From Pseudomonas sessilinigenes (GTDB taxonomy: Bacteria; Pseudomonadota; Gammaproteobacteria; Pseudomonadales; Pseudomonadaceae), in contig NZ_CP027706.1 in assembly GCF_003850565.1 (NCBI RefSeq), positions 5,704,001 to 5,768,000 of the forward strand: a stretch of 64,000 bases of DNA, read 5' to 3'. The notes beneath the pieces are model-generated. The model saw nothing but the letters and a program-made list of their open reading frames with translations. It made no database searches and was not told the DNA's origin. Positions 7,410 to 14,704 of the stretch are shown in pieces; the stretch's first letter is position 1, and the number at the start of each line of letters is the position of its first letter. The translations under genes and the position numbers were made by a program.

Positions 7410-8179
7410 ACCCCGGAAGCTCCTTCCCATTCCTTGCAATCCATGCGTTTCCCTGTCGTGTCCGGTATCAAGAGTAAGGTCAACGGCTGGCGCAACGAGC
7501 TGGGCGCCTGGCGCTCGATGCGGATTTGCGCCAGGCGCTGCACCAGTGCCTCATCTCGCTGCCAATCGCCGGTGGAGCCCACCAGGCGGCTGTGTTCCAC
7601 CCGGCCATCACTGCCAACCCACAGTTGCAGCAAGGCACGAAAACCGCCCGGCCGGGTCAACTCCGAGCCACACAAACCACGCTCCACCGCGCGCTGCAAC
7701 GCCGTGGCATAGCTGCTGTTGAGCCGTGCGGCCTGGCGCCCCCTGGCCCCCTGCTCTACCCGCGGCTGGGAAGCCGCCGGCACTTGCAAGGTAAACGCAT
7801 CGGTACGGGCATAACGGGCCATCAATCCACTACCGGCCAGCAAACGCGCCAGGCCCTCGCGAGCGCTGTAGCGCCCCTTGACCCCCGCCGAACGCCGCCC
7901 CCGGGTCAGCTCTCGGTCCACCAGCACGGCCATTCCGGTGGAGCGACTGAACAGTTCCAGGGCCTGGGCCAGGTCCTGCGCCGGGATATCCAGCCCCAAC
8001 AAGGCCTGGGAATCCACATGCGGCGGCCCTGGAGGCCTATCGCCTGCCCAGACGGCAAATCCCGGTAGCCACAGAGCGAACCCCAGCACACAGGTCGCCA
8101 AGCCCCCGTGCAATGAAGTCCATCGCCCGACCTGCGCTCTGTGTCGCTGCACTGCTGTCCAATCCTTGAAAAGCGTCAT
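7406..8179 (-). CDS. vreA: Barrel-less cell-surface signalling sensor, STN plus TonB-like domain (VreA)
   Basis: The 257-residue protein has an N-terminal hydrophobic export segment (about residues 27-46), then an STN domain (LGLDIPAQDLAQALELFSRS, about 59-130) as found at the N-terminus of TonB-dependent transducers. A C-terminal region (about 155-245) resembles a TonB C-terminal domain. There is no beta-barrel, so it cannot be a receptor itself and must signal to VreR from the periplasm. An alternative GTG start 27 bp downstream has AAGGA 10 nt upstream and would shorten the long pre-signal tail. It is the first gene of a coupled vreA-I-R operon. Confidence 0.78.
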   Translation of the reverse strand: MTLFKDWTAVQRHRAQVGRWTSLHGGLATCVLGFALWLPGFAVWAGDRPPGPPHVDSQALLGLDIPAQDLAQALELFSRSTGMAVLVDRELTRGRRSAGVKGRYSAREGLARLLAGSGLMARYARTDAFTLQVPAASQPRVEQGARGRQAARLNSSYATALQRAVERGLCGSELTRPGGFRALLQLWVGSDGRVEHSRLVGSTGDWQRDEALVQRLAQIRIERQAPSSLRQPLTLLLIPDTTGKRMDCKEWEGASGV

Positions 8180-8190
8180 CCTGAGGCCAG

Positions 8191-8211
8191 TTTATGAATC
8201 TGGTGTTACGG
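8191..8211 (-). promoter_or_regulatory. Weak Pho-box-like element upstream of vreA
   Basis: Read on the minus strand, CCGTAACACCAGATTCATAAA has two degenerate CTGTCAT-like halves 11 bp apart. It lies only 12-32 bp before the annotated ATG, which would crowd a promoter unless the downstream GTG is used. PhoB control of vreA is known in P. aeruginosa, but this match is poor. Confidence 0.22.
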
Positions 8212-8306
8212 CCACGGCAAAAAAATCATCACTTTTGCGGCTCGGGCTTTGCACTACACTCGGCCCCTATCGAGGCTCGTTTTCCCGGGCCAGCCAGGAG
8301 GCCAGG

Positions 8307-8624
8307 ATGAAACGATTTAGCCGATTTGCCGTAGCTCTTGTGTTGTTCTCAGCCTTGCCCTGGACGGTGCAGGCAGAAGAAGCCAAAGAAGGTTGTGTCG
8401 AGGTCAGCGTCGGCGGCTACAAGGCCCCCGACTACAACTGCCTGAGCAAACAGATGGGCAATGACCCGGAGGCCGTCAAGGCCGCCAAAGCCAATCAGCA
8501 GGCGATGCAGAACCCGGTGGAGAAACGGCCACCGAACCAGAACGGCCTGGCGACTCCCGCCGCCACCGGCGTACGCATGGGTAATACCTTCGGCACCTCA
8601 GTCACGCCCCAGCAGCGTCCTTGA
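8307..8624 (+). CDS. Small secreted protein of unknown function
   Basis: The 105-residue protein has a clear signal peptide (MKRFSRFAVALVLFSALPWTVQA, likely cleaved after QAEA/QA) and a hydrophilic mature part. Two Cys (in KEGCVEV and DYNCLSKQM) may form a disulfide, and the C-terminus is rich in Pro, Asn and Gln. CAGGAGG precedes the ATG. It is transcribed divergently from vreA across about 130 bp and convergently with azoR. I recognise no family. Its position beside vre suggests a possible link to that system, but nothing in the sequence proves it. Confidence 0.7.
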   Translation: MKRFSRFAVALVLFSALPWTVQAEEAKEGCVEVSVGGYKAPDYNCLSKQMGNDPEAVKAAKANQQAMQNPVEKRPPNQNGLATPAATGVRMGNTFGTSVTPQQRP

Positions 8625-8638
8625 ACGCGCCCGGGACC

Positions 8639-9265
8639 TCAGGCAGCCCACTGGCGGGCCACTTGTAGCAGTTCGCCACGCGCCCGCTCCAGGGCCTCGC
8701 CACGGGCTTGTGGATCGGCGAACTGCAGGGGCTGGGCATCGACGAATTGCGGATGCTGCACCCCAATGAAAGCGAAGGCGGCCCTCAGCGCCGGGGTCAG
8801 GGCGTCCATCCAGGCCATGGGATTGCCCGGGCGCAGGTCAGCGCCGCGGCTGGTCAGGAACAACACCTTCTGCCGGCTCAACTGACCGACGATGCCATCG
8901 GCGGTGTTCAAGTAGGTCAATTCGGTACGGGTGATGTTGTCGATGTAGGCCTTGAAACTCGAAGGCATCGACCAGTTGTACATGGGCATGGCGAACAGGC
9001 ACGCATCGGCCTGTAGCAGGCGCTCGCACAGCACGTCGGATGCCGCCAGGGTCTGGCGCATCTGCTCAGTACGCGCCTGGGGCGCGGTGTAGGTCGCGAT
9101 GGCGAAGGCTTCGGTAACGGCCGCTGGCGCCTCCCGGGCCAAATCCAGATAGTCGATTTCCAGCTCCAGCCCCTGCGCCTGCAATTGCTCGATGAAATAA
9201 CGCCCCAGGGCGCGGGAATTGGAACGCTCGCCCTTGGCGCTGGCGTCGACGTGCAGCAACTTCAT
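8639..9265 (-). CDS. azoR: FMN-dependent NADH-azoreductase / quinone reductase
   Basis: This 208-residue flavodoxin-fold enzyme begins MKLLHVDASAKGERSNSRAL (the FMN phosphate-binding loop) and contains MPMYNWSMPSSFKAYIDNI, the AzoR flavin-binding motif. It reduces quinones and azo bonds with NAD(P)H in the cytoplasm. The length is normal for the family. In many pseudomonads such a gene lies beside a divergent LysR regulator. None is present here; the upstream interval leads instead to an unrelated membrane glycosyltransferase. Confidence 0.85.
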   Translation of the reverse strand: MKLLHVDASAKGERSNSRALGRYFIEQLQAQGLELEIDYLDLAREAPAAVTEAFAIATYTAPQARTEQMRQTLAASDVLCERLLQADACLFAMPMYNWSMPSSFKAYIDNITRTELTYLNTADGIVGQLSRQKVLFLTSRGADLRPGNPMAWMDALTPALRAAFAFIGVQHPQFVDAQPLQFADPQARGEALERARGELLQVARQWAA

Positions 9266-9645
9266 GGTGGGTACCTGTCTTGCAAAAAAAGAAAAAGTTC
9301 GCGCCTACCTGCTGGGAAACTGCGGGCGATCTTGCGCCTTAGATGGACGATGGCAGGCGTGCCAACATCCAGGGCCAGGCATGATCGGTCACTTTGGGCC
9401 TATGCAATTCCTGGCGAGAGAGAGACTAAGGCCCCGAGTGCCAGGACCCTATAACCAATTCAACATATTCCCGGGAGACCACTTGCCGGACCTACCGCCC
9501 GTATACCCGCCTGTAACCGTCTATTGGCTAGGTTGCTGCACCTGCAAGTCCGACACAAGTTCAGCAAACAGACAGTTATATTGCTCTATGGTGTCCGTTT
9601 GATAGCCACTGTATATTCGCGCTTTCCTGGGGAATCATTGAGTAG
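9266..9645. other. 380-bp intergenic region, increasingly AT-rich toward the glycosyltransferase
   Basis: No supportable gene was found. The first half should hold the azoR promoter (an A-rich run near 9284-9297). The second half becomes AT-rich, with TATATT at 9577-9582 and again near 9612, possible -10 elements for the following gene. I could not identify convincing -35 partners. Confidence 0.5.
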
Positions 9646-11010
9646 ATGAACAGACTGACAAGACAGGTCATGCAACGACCCTGCCTGAGTATTTTTGTGA
9701 TAGCCCTCGCTCTGTTCATGGGTTTGCAATATAAGCTGGCGATACTTAATTACACTACCCGCTTCGTCGACTTTGCGGACTACATGCTTTATCACGGCAT
9801 GACACTGTTCCCAATTTCCGACGATTTGAAGCCCTACCCCGACTATACGATTGCCAATACATTCCTGGCTTATCTGTCATCGTTGCCTTTCGGTCGCCTA
9901 TCCATTCTTTCAATGGGTCTGCCCTATTGCATTTGCGCAGCCTTGATCCTGGTATTCACTTATAAACTGGGAGCCCTGCATGACAAGAAGTGGGGACTGT
10001 ATGGTGTTCTCTTTGCCCTTTTTACCTGGGGTTTTCTCGATGCCGTCAACTCGCTGGCGCTCGATGTCTATCCAGCACTATTTACCGTTGTGTGTTTCTA
10101 TCTGGCCTATTGTGCAGAGTTGAAGCGACAACCTTGGCGCCTGGCCCTGGTATTCCTTTGCCTGGTGCTTGGTTTCATGTTTCGCGGGCCTATCGGCTTG
10201 ATCGGCCCGGCGATCGTGGTGGGGTCCTATTACCTGTTCAGCCGCCAGTGGCGTACGCTGGTCCTGTTTTCGCTGGTCACCGGCCTGCTGTTCATTGTCG
10301 GTGTAGCACTGCTGGCATGGGCTGCCTATATACAGGGTGGCGAGAACTTCATGCGTGAAGTATTGATGATGCAGGGGCTGGACCGTATCGCCAGCAATCA
10401 CAGGCCACGCTACTACTTCTACTTTACTGGCGGATTGATTACCTATGGCATCACAGTGTTCTTCGCCCTGAATGTCATCGCCAGGAAGTACAAACAGTTT
10501 TTTACACAAGCCCGTTCACTCGATAGCAGCATGCTGCTCTATCTTACCGTCTGGTTCCTGGCACTGATCCTGTTCTTTACAATCCCCAATTCGAAGAAGG
10601 CTCGCTACATCATTGCAATAACTCCGGCCATTTCACTACTGGCGGCCTATATTTTTATCGACAAGAGCAACATGTTCAGCCGTGCCAGGAACTGGGTATT
10701 GGGTTTCTGCCTGAAACTTCCGGCCATTGGCGTGGGATTGGCACTGGCGGTAATGATCTATAACTGCTACGCGAGCGAGCCGTTAAAGCCAAACTATATT
10801 GGTGTGTTCACAAGTTTTGCCATCTTGACTATCGTCCGCTACTTCATGGACCGAAACTATTATGTCCACCCCCATCGCGAGCTGCTCGTCCTGGCCTTCG
10901 GGGTCGCGGCATTTCTTGCCTTGGATGCGTTCTTCTTCAACCCCATCACTTACTACCAGGAGTTGGCCATAGAACCGACGCCCAAGTTCCTGCCTTATTG
11001 GTTCTGGTAA
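9646..11010 (+). CDS. Polytopic GT-C type glycosyltransferase-like membrane protein (GT39/ArnT-like)
   Basis: The 454-residue protein has about ten or more hydrophobic helices. An acidic first loop (RFVDFADYMLYHGMTLFPISDD) and a second loop with YTIANTFLAYLSSLPFG match the layout of lipid-linked sugar transferases of the GT39/PMT/ArnT kind. It lacks the large C-terminal periplasmic domain of ArnT. The likely role is transfer of a sugar from a polyprenyl carrier to lipid A, O-antigen or protein; substrate unknown. The gene is visibly richer in A/T and in ATA/ATT codons than its neighbours, suggesting a separate origin. There is no adjacent lipid-carrier synthase. Confidence 0.6.
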   Translation: MNRLTRQVMQRPCLSIFVIALALFMGLQYKLAILNYTTRFVDFADYMLYHGMTLFPISDDLKPYPDYTIANTFLAYLSSLPFGRLSILSMGLPYCICAALILVFTYKLGALHDKKWGLYGVLFALFTWGFLDAVNSLALDVYPALFTVVCFYLAYCAELKRQPWRLALVFLCLVLGFMFRGPIGLIGPAIVVGSYYLFSRQWRTLVLFSLVTGLLFIVGVALLAWAAYIQGGENFMREVLMMQGLDRIASNHRPRYYFYFTGGLITYGITVFFALNVIARKYKQFFTQARSLDSSMLLYLTVWFLALILFFTIPNSKKARYIIAITPAISLLAAYIFIDKSNMFSRARNWVLGFCLKLPAIGVGLALAVMIYNCYASEPLKPNYIGVFTSFAILTIVRYFMDRNYYVHPHRELLVLAFGVAAFLALDAFFFNPITYYQELAIEPTPKFLPYWFW

Positions 11011-11115
11011 TGCCATCGGGGCCGTTCCGCCAGCGCTCATGGCCCCGGTCGGTAACTACACGAAGCCCTGTGGGACGGGTAACCTTGCGCCTATCTATCA
11101 GATTTGGGCAAGCCA

Positions 11116-12549
11116 ATGGAACTTCATGTAGTGATCAACGGCCGCAAGGACCTGGCCGAGCAGCTCTACCAGCAGCTGCGCAGCGCCATGGAGTCCGGAC
11201 GACTGGCCGCCGGTAGCCAGCTTCCTCCCAGCCGGTTGCTGGCTGAACAGTTGGGTATCTCGCGCAAGACGGTGTCCGACACCTACACCCTGCTGACCTA
11301 CGAAGGCTACCTGGTTGGCAAGATCGGCCGCGGCACCTTCGTCAGCCCTCGCCCGATCAAGGCCGCACATAAGCAAGAGGCCCAGGACCTGGCCTGCGCC
11401 CAGAGCCTGGCCCGCTGGCAAGCCATACCCTCGCCACTGCGCCACCCAAGCCTGGAAGGCACGCTGCGCTATGAGTTCATTGGTGGCGCTACCACCCGCG
11501 CGCAGTTTCCCGCAGAACAGTGGCGACGCTGCACCCAGGATGCACTGCGCCGCCTGAGCCAGGCAGGCAGCTTCTACAGCCAACCCGAGGGCTTGCCGGT
11601 GCTGCGTCACGCCATCGCCGGGCATGTGGCGTTTTCCCGCGGCGTGGTGTGCACGGACCAGGACATTGTCGTATGCAATGGCGCCCAACAAGCCCTGGAC
11701 CTGATTGCCCGGGTGATCCTGGAACCCGGCAGCCTGGTGGCCATGGAGGACCCGGGCTACACCCCGGCGCGCCTGCTGTTCCAGGCCCAGGGTGCCCAGG
11801 TGCTGGGAATCCCGGTAGATGACGAGGGCATAGAGGTGGCCAGGATCCCCGATGGCGTACGGTTGATCTATGTCACGCCCTCGCACCAGTTCCCCCTGGG
11901 CATGCCCATGAGCGAGGCTCGCCGCAAGGCTCTTTTGGAACGGGCACGGGAACTGGGGGCAATCGTCATCGAGGATGACTACGACAGCGAGTTCCGCTAC
12001 GAGGGGCGTCCTGCCGACTCCCTGCAAAGCCTGGACAGCCTCGGGGTGGTGGCCTATGTCGGGACCTTCTCCAAGACCATCCTGCCGCAGCTGCGACTGG
12101 GCTACGCGGTACTACCACCAGCGATCCTGGCTGCGGTGACCAAGGCCAAGCAATTGAGCGATTGCCACACCGCGACCCTGTCGCAATGGGCGCTGGCCAA
12201 GTTCATCGACGAGGGCTACCTGCAAAAGCACATCCGTCGTTGCCACACGGTGTACGCAGGGCGCCGCGAGCGCATCCTCCAGCGCCTGCAAGGCGACCTG
12301 GCGCCCTGGCTGGAGGCGGTGCCCTGCACGGCCGGGTTCCACCTGGCGGCCTTGTGCAAGGTGCCGGTGGACATCCCGCTGCTGCTGGACCTGGCGAAGA
12401 AGGTGGAAGTCGGCCTCTACTCCCTGCACGAGTTCTTCCACGACCACCCGGTACGTGCTGGCCTGTTCATCGGCTTCGGAGCCATCGAGACCCTGGACAT
12501 CGACCCGGCCCTGGACAAGGTGCGCGATATCCTGAGGCAGATCACCTGA
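11116..12549 (+). CDS. MocR/PdxR-type transcriptional regulator (GntR wHTH fused to aminotransferase fold)
   Basis: This 477-residue protein carries an N-terminal GntR winged helix (LYQQLRSAMESGRLAAGSQLPPSRLLAEQLGISRKTV). A type I aminotransferase-like domain follows, with the PLP Lys in GTFSKTILPQLRLGY. Family members sense PLP or amino compounds and regulate transporters or metabolic genes, usually nearby. A TTG lies 12 bp upstream, but ATG at 11116 is the more likely start. The only adjacent same-strand gene is the periplasmic cupin 106 bp downstream, which may or may not be a target. Confidence 0.82.
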   Translation: MELHVVINGRKDLAEQLYQQLRSAMESGRLAAGSQLPPSRLLAEQLGISRKTVSDTYTLLTYEGYLVGKIGRGTFVSPRPIKAAHKQEAQDLACAQSLARWQAIPSPLRHPSLEGTLRYEFIGGATTRAQFPAEQWRRCTQDALRRLSQAGSFYSQPEGLPVLRHAIAGHVAFSRGVVCTDQDIVVCNGAQQALDLIARVILEPGSLVAMEDPGYTPARLLFQAQGAQVLGIPVDDEGIEVARIPDGVRLIYVTPSHQFPLGMPMSEARRKALLERARELGAIVIEDDYDSEFRYEGRPADSLQSLDSLGVVAYVGTFSKTILPQLRLGYAVLPPAILAAVTKAKQLSDCHTATLSQWALAKFIDEGYLQKHIRRCHTVYAGRRERILQRLQGDLAPWLEAVPCTAGFHLAALCKVPVDIPLLLDLAKKVEVGLYSLHEFFHDHPVRAGLFIGFGAIETLDIDPALDKVRDILRQIT

Positions 12550-12655
12550 GGCGTGACGGCATTGGTCTGGCGCTCTTAGCCAGGATTGGCTATAGGGCGG
12601 CCAGGCCCCCGGGCTTAGCCTGAAGGCGTATTTCAATCCTTTGGAGAAGCCGAAA

Positions 12656-13066
12656 ATGAAAGCCCTGAGTACCGCCCTGGCCACACTTGCGTTGATGACC
12701 TCCCTGGGGGCCGCGGCCCACGAGCCGGTGTACGGCCAGGAGAAACTGGCGATCCTGCAGGAGCAGCCACTGGCCCACCTGCCGGGCAAGAAAGCCCTGA
12801 TGCTCACCGTCGACTACGCCCCGGGCCAAGCCACCGTGCCTCACCGCCACGCTGGGGCGGCCATGGCCTATGTCCTGGAGGGCGCCATCACCTCCCGGGT
12901 CAACGATGGTCCGAGCGTCACCTACCAGGCTGGACAATCCTGGTTCGAGCCTGCCGGCTCGCAGCATCCGGTCTCGGCCAACGCCAGCCAGACCCAGCCG
13001 GCCAAGCTACTGGTGTTCATGCTGATGGACGCCAAGGACGAAGTGCTGACGCCCCTGGAACACTAA
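12656..13066 (+). CDS. Periplasmic cupin-domain protein
   Basis: The 136-residue product has a signal peptide (MKALSTALATLALMTSLGAAAHE) and a single cupin barrel. Metal-ligand motifs are VPHRHAGAAMAYVLEG (His, His, Glu region) and WFEPAGSQHPVSAN (second His). Secreted single-domain cupins of this kind occur widely in proteobacteria; the reaction, if any, is unknown. TTGGAG lies upstream of the ATG. It follows the MocR regulator on the same strand. Confidence 0.75.
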   Translation: MKALSTALATLALMTSLGAAAHEPVYGQEKLAILQEQPLAHLPGKKALMLTVDYAPGQATVPHRHAGAAMAYVLEGAITSRVNDGPSVTYQAGQSWFEPAGSQHPVSANASQTQPAKLLVFMLMDAKDEVLTPLEH

Positions 13067-13453
13067 TCCTCTAGCCGCACACGCACCTGTAGCCGCTGCT
13101 GAGCTGGCGAAGCTGCGACAAGGCCCCCAGGGCCTTCAGCGCTCGACCTGGCAACCCCATCGCCCCGCCCTGCAGACGCGACGCGCCCTGCGAAGCCTGC
13201 AACAGCGGCCACACCCAGCATGTTGCAAGATTTGGTAACACTACCGGACAAACACCCAGGTGAAACCGAATCGCCATGATGCTGTCTCATCGCTATCGGT
13301 AACGGTCGGGGTCGCCCGAACCGGCCTTCGGGCCCATCGGGTTGCGCAGTGCGCTACCCTCTTCAAGCGACCTCGTCCCCCCTGTTTACCGGCACGTGCA
13401 TCCTGCCTGCGCAGCATGCCGCACCTACTCAATCAAGGCTGAAAGAGCGAACC
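13067..13453. other. 387-bp intergenic region with a degenerate REP pair
   Basis: No gene was found. At 13089-13119 lies GTAGCCGCTGCTGAGC and following sequence, a diverged copy of the GTAGCCGCTG repeat. At 13202-13212 lies CAGCGGCCACA, close to its reverse complement, so the pair could fold as a BIME-like hairpin and end cupin transcription. The last 100 bp should contain the promoter of the following lipoprotein gene. Confidence 0.5.
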
Positions 13454-14269
13454 ATGAAACAGAACATTCTCCTCGTTGCCGTCTGCGCCGCCCTGCTCCA
13501 GGCCTGCACCTCGGCTAACACTTCCCATGAAGGATCGCCTTCCATGCCCGCCGCCACCTCGTCCACCGCTGCCCAGCCGGCGCTCCCGGCCTATTACTGG
13601 AACCTGGTATCGGCCACCGACGCCTCGGGCAAGCCCATCCCGGCCCTGGCCAAAGGCATCGAGCGCAAGCTGCGCCTGACCTTCGGCGACCAGAGCCTGA
13701 ACATCAGCGGCGGCTGCAACGGCCAGTTCGGTGGCTACACCTACCAGAACGGCGTACTGAAGGTGCAACAGCTGGCTTCGACCCTGATGGCCTGCGACAA
13801 GAGCCTGATGGACCTGGACAGCGAGGTCGGCCGCCTGCTCAAGGGTGACCTGCGCACCAGCGTCACCGGTGATACCCCCGAGCCGATGCTGCAGCTGACC
13901 ACCCAGGACGGTTCGGTGCTCAAGTTCCAGGGCGAAGAAACCCCGGAGACCCGCTACGGCAGCAAGGGTGAGATCAAGTTCCTGGAAGTGGCCGCCAAGA
14001 CCGTCAAGTGCAGTCATCCGCTGATCCCCAACTACCAATGCCTGCAAGTGCGCGAGCGCCGCTATGACGACGCCGGCCTGCAACTGCCGACCCAGGACAC
14101 CTGGCACCCGATGTACGACTCGATCCAGGGCTACGAGCACCACAACGGCGTACGTACCGTACTGCGGGTCAAGCAGTACGAGTGGAAGAACCCGCCGGCC
14201 GACGCCTCGTCGCAGGTCTATGTACTGGACCTGGTAGTCGAGCAGGACGCTTCGGGCAAGAGCAAGTAA
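13454..14269 (+). CDS. META-domain (HslJ-like) outer-membrane lipoprotein with DUF4377
   Basis: The 271-residue protein starts with a lipoprotein signal (MKQNILLVAVCAALLQAC; lipobox LLQAC). A META/HslJ domain follows (about 45-160, motif ISGGCNGQFGGYTY and LASTLMACDKSLMDLD), then a second domain with the DUF4377-type pattern CSHPLIPNYQCLQVRER. HslJ-like proteins are linked to heat, novobiocin and envelope stress. Two of the Cys (GGCNG and MACD) are the usual META pair. It is monocistronic, with an upstream interval of nearly 400 bp. Confidence 0.8.
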   Translation: MKQNILLVAVCAALLQACTSANTSHEGSPSMPAATSSTAAQPALPAYYWNLVSATDASGKPIPALAKGIERKLRLTFGDQSLNISGGCNGQFGGYTYQNGVLKVQQLASTLMACDKSLMDLDSEVGRLLKGDLRTSVTGDTPEPMLQLTTQDGSVLKFQGEETPETRYGSKGEIKFLEVAAKTVKCSHPLIPNYQCLQVRERRYDDAGLQLPTQDTWHPMYDSIQGYEHHNGVRTVLRVKQYEWKNPPADASSQVYVLDLVVEQDASGKSK

Positions 14270-14360
14270 GCACTGCCCTCGCCCTGCCAGTGCCTGGCGA
14301 TCCTTATCGCAGCAAGCAGGATCGGCTTGCCATCGTAGAGGACCCTCGCCCAACAACAAA

Positions 14361-14390
14361 CCAAAGCGCAGCCAAAGGGCTGCGCTTTGG
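14361..14390. terminator. Perfect 13-bp stem-loop
   Basis: CCAAAGCGCAGCC, a 4-base loop and its exact complement form a strong hairpin 92 bp after the META lipoprotein gene. No T-run follows on the plus strand. On the minus strand the following bases are T-rich (TTTGTTGTTG), so it may work better for transcripts coming from the right. Confidence 0.6.
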
Positions 14391-14416
14391 CCTCCAGGCA
14401 ACTGCATGTCGCCAGG

Positions 14417-14699
14417 TCAGCTTCTGCTGGTGAGTCTTGGCGATGGAGCTGCCCTTCCTGAATCCCCGATCCCAGCCATAAACGCCTCCCGCATAGGCAG
14501 GATCAGTGTCGCCGCATCCACGGCCTCGCCATTAGGTCTGCGCGTGATGCGTGTGAACAGCACCACGCCCAGTGCTTCTTCCCGCTCCCTAATCGCGCGT
14601 GACAACGTGCGATTGTTCGATGTGCAGCCGTCCGGCGGGACGGGCGAAGTGTTGTTCTTCAGCGACGGCCAGCAAGCAACGCAAATGTCTGAACGCCAT
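14417..14699 (-). pseudogene. Truncated, frameshifted LysR-family regulator
   Basis: From ATG at 14699 the frame reads MAFRHLRCLLAVAEEQHF and on to RLHIEQS, a textbook LysR helix-turn-helix start, then hits TAG at 14589-14591. In the next frame from 14605, LSRAIREREEALGVVLFTRITRR continues exactly where a LysR wing should, so one indel near 14604-14606 broke the gene. After RITRR the family pattern is lost and the frame stops at 14417. No effector domain remains. It begins 5 bp after the stop of the efflux-pump gene on the same strand. Confidence 0.75.
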
Positions 14700-14704
14700 C
14701 GCGA

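Noticed and set aside
11104..11115. TTG start for the MocR gene 12 bp upstream of the ATG
   Set aside because: There is no better ribosome site for it, and the ATG at 11116 gives a normal family N-terminus.
14352..14360. AACAACAAA near 14352 as a Crc/Hfq motif
   Set aside because: It is 80 bp past a stop codon and next to a terminator hairpin, not near any start codon; it shows that the motif alone is not diagnostic.
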